The notes under the pieces were generated by a model. The model was not told the origin of the DNA. It worked only from the letters and a program-made list of their open reading frames with translations, and did no database searches. Below, piece by piece: positions 63,927 through 64,000 of a stretch of 64,000 nt of DNA. Origin of the DNA: Rhizobium pisi (GTDB taxonomy: Bacteria; Pseudomonadota; Alphaproteobacteria; Rhizobiales; Rhizobiaceae); assembly GCF_003938655.1 (NCBI RefSeq), contig NZ_RJJT01000008.1, positions 220,995-284,994 of the forward strand. The letters run 5' to 3'. The translations under genes were made by a program, and so were the position numbers. Positions within the stretch are counted from its first letter, which is position 1; the number at the start of each line of letters is the position of its first letter.

Positions 63927-64000
63927 GGCGATAGGATTCTTTGCCGGTCGTGTTGGCAGAGGGCGAAGAAGGAGGTTTCGGCTTACGCCGTGGCCGGTTT

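Noticed and set aside
63983..64000. Possible last codons (KPATA, stop TAA) of a minus-strand gene entering from the right
   Set aside because: Five codons are too few to support a gene, although the two-way terminator just before it would fit a convergent gene.

Overview
The window reads as chromosomal or large-replicon DNA of a GC-rich alphaproteobacterium of the Rhizobium etli / R. leguminosarum group. Pointers are an ansR-ansP-ansA-ansB asparagine operon of the R. etli type, a THI-box-controlled thiMED salvage operon, a DUF1127 gene followed by CCUCCUCCC ('cuckoo') small RNAs, a RIME-like intergenic palindrome, and many solute-uptake operons each with its own regulator. I see no rRNA, tRNA, insertion sequence, prophage or CRISPR array.

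Layout. 0-2 kb: end of a sensor kinase gene and a DnaQ-like exonuclease. 2-2.7 kb: DUF1127 gene and four anti-Shine-Dalgarno hairpins. 2.8-8.7 kb: kduI-kduD uronate genes, a GntR regulator and a large GH94 phosphorylase. 9.1-11.3 kb: a small exported protein and a DHA2 efflux pump. 11.6-19 kb: an Opp-type ABC importer (binding protein, two permeases, two ATPases) in one operon with a cytoplasmic GH20 beta-N-acetylhexosaminidase, most simply an amino-sugar oligosaccharide uptake and cleavage system. 19.1-21.6 kb: HxlR regulator divergent from two oxidoreductases. 21.6-23.6 kb: AraC regulator and DMT transporter lying between a ROK-gene 3' relic and an intact ROK gene. 23.7-31.5 kb: two divergent operons (RidA-RpiR-SDR-MFS-ROK; NTF2-M81-D-threonine-aldolase-like) that look like one catabolic unit. 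31.6-37.9 kb: a small P-loop kinase and a MalFGK-type sugar importer with a Gfo/Idh/MocA dehydrogenase; its ATPase gene has an in-frame TAG. 38-43 kb: dienelactone hydrolase, a DUF606 transporter pair, two tiny proteins, an AraC regulator. 43.3-49.1 kb: ansB, ansA, ansP, ansR and a second, tandem ansR paralogue. 49.3-57.3 kb: a seven-gene Opp-type operon with a SelA-like PLP enzyme, a RidA protein and a ureidoglycine-aminohydrolase-like bicupin. 57.5-61.3 kb: DUF1349 protein, then a subtilase and alpha/beta-hydrolase pair. 61.4-63.8 kb: TPP riboswitch and thiM-thiE-thiD, ended by two hairpins.

Most of the window is ordinary rhizobial catabolic and transport DNA. The parts most worth following are the cuckoo RNA locus, the SelA-like/RidA/bicupin importer operon (a plausible undescribed amino-compound pathway), the cytoplasmic subtilase/hydrolase pair, the nonsense-mutated ATPase gene, and the ROK relic marking an old rearrangement. 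All names come from reading translated sequence by eye; no database search was possible.
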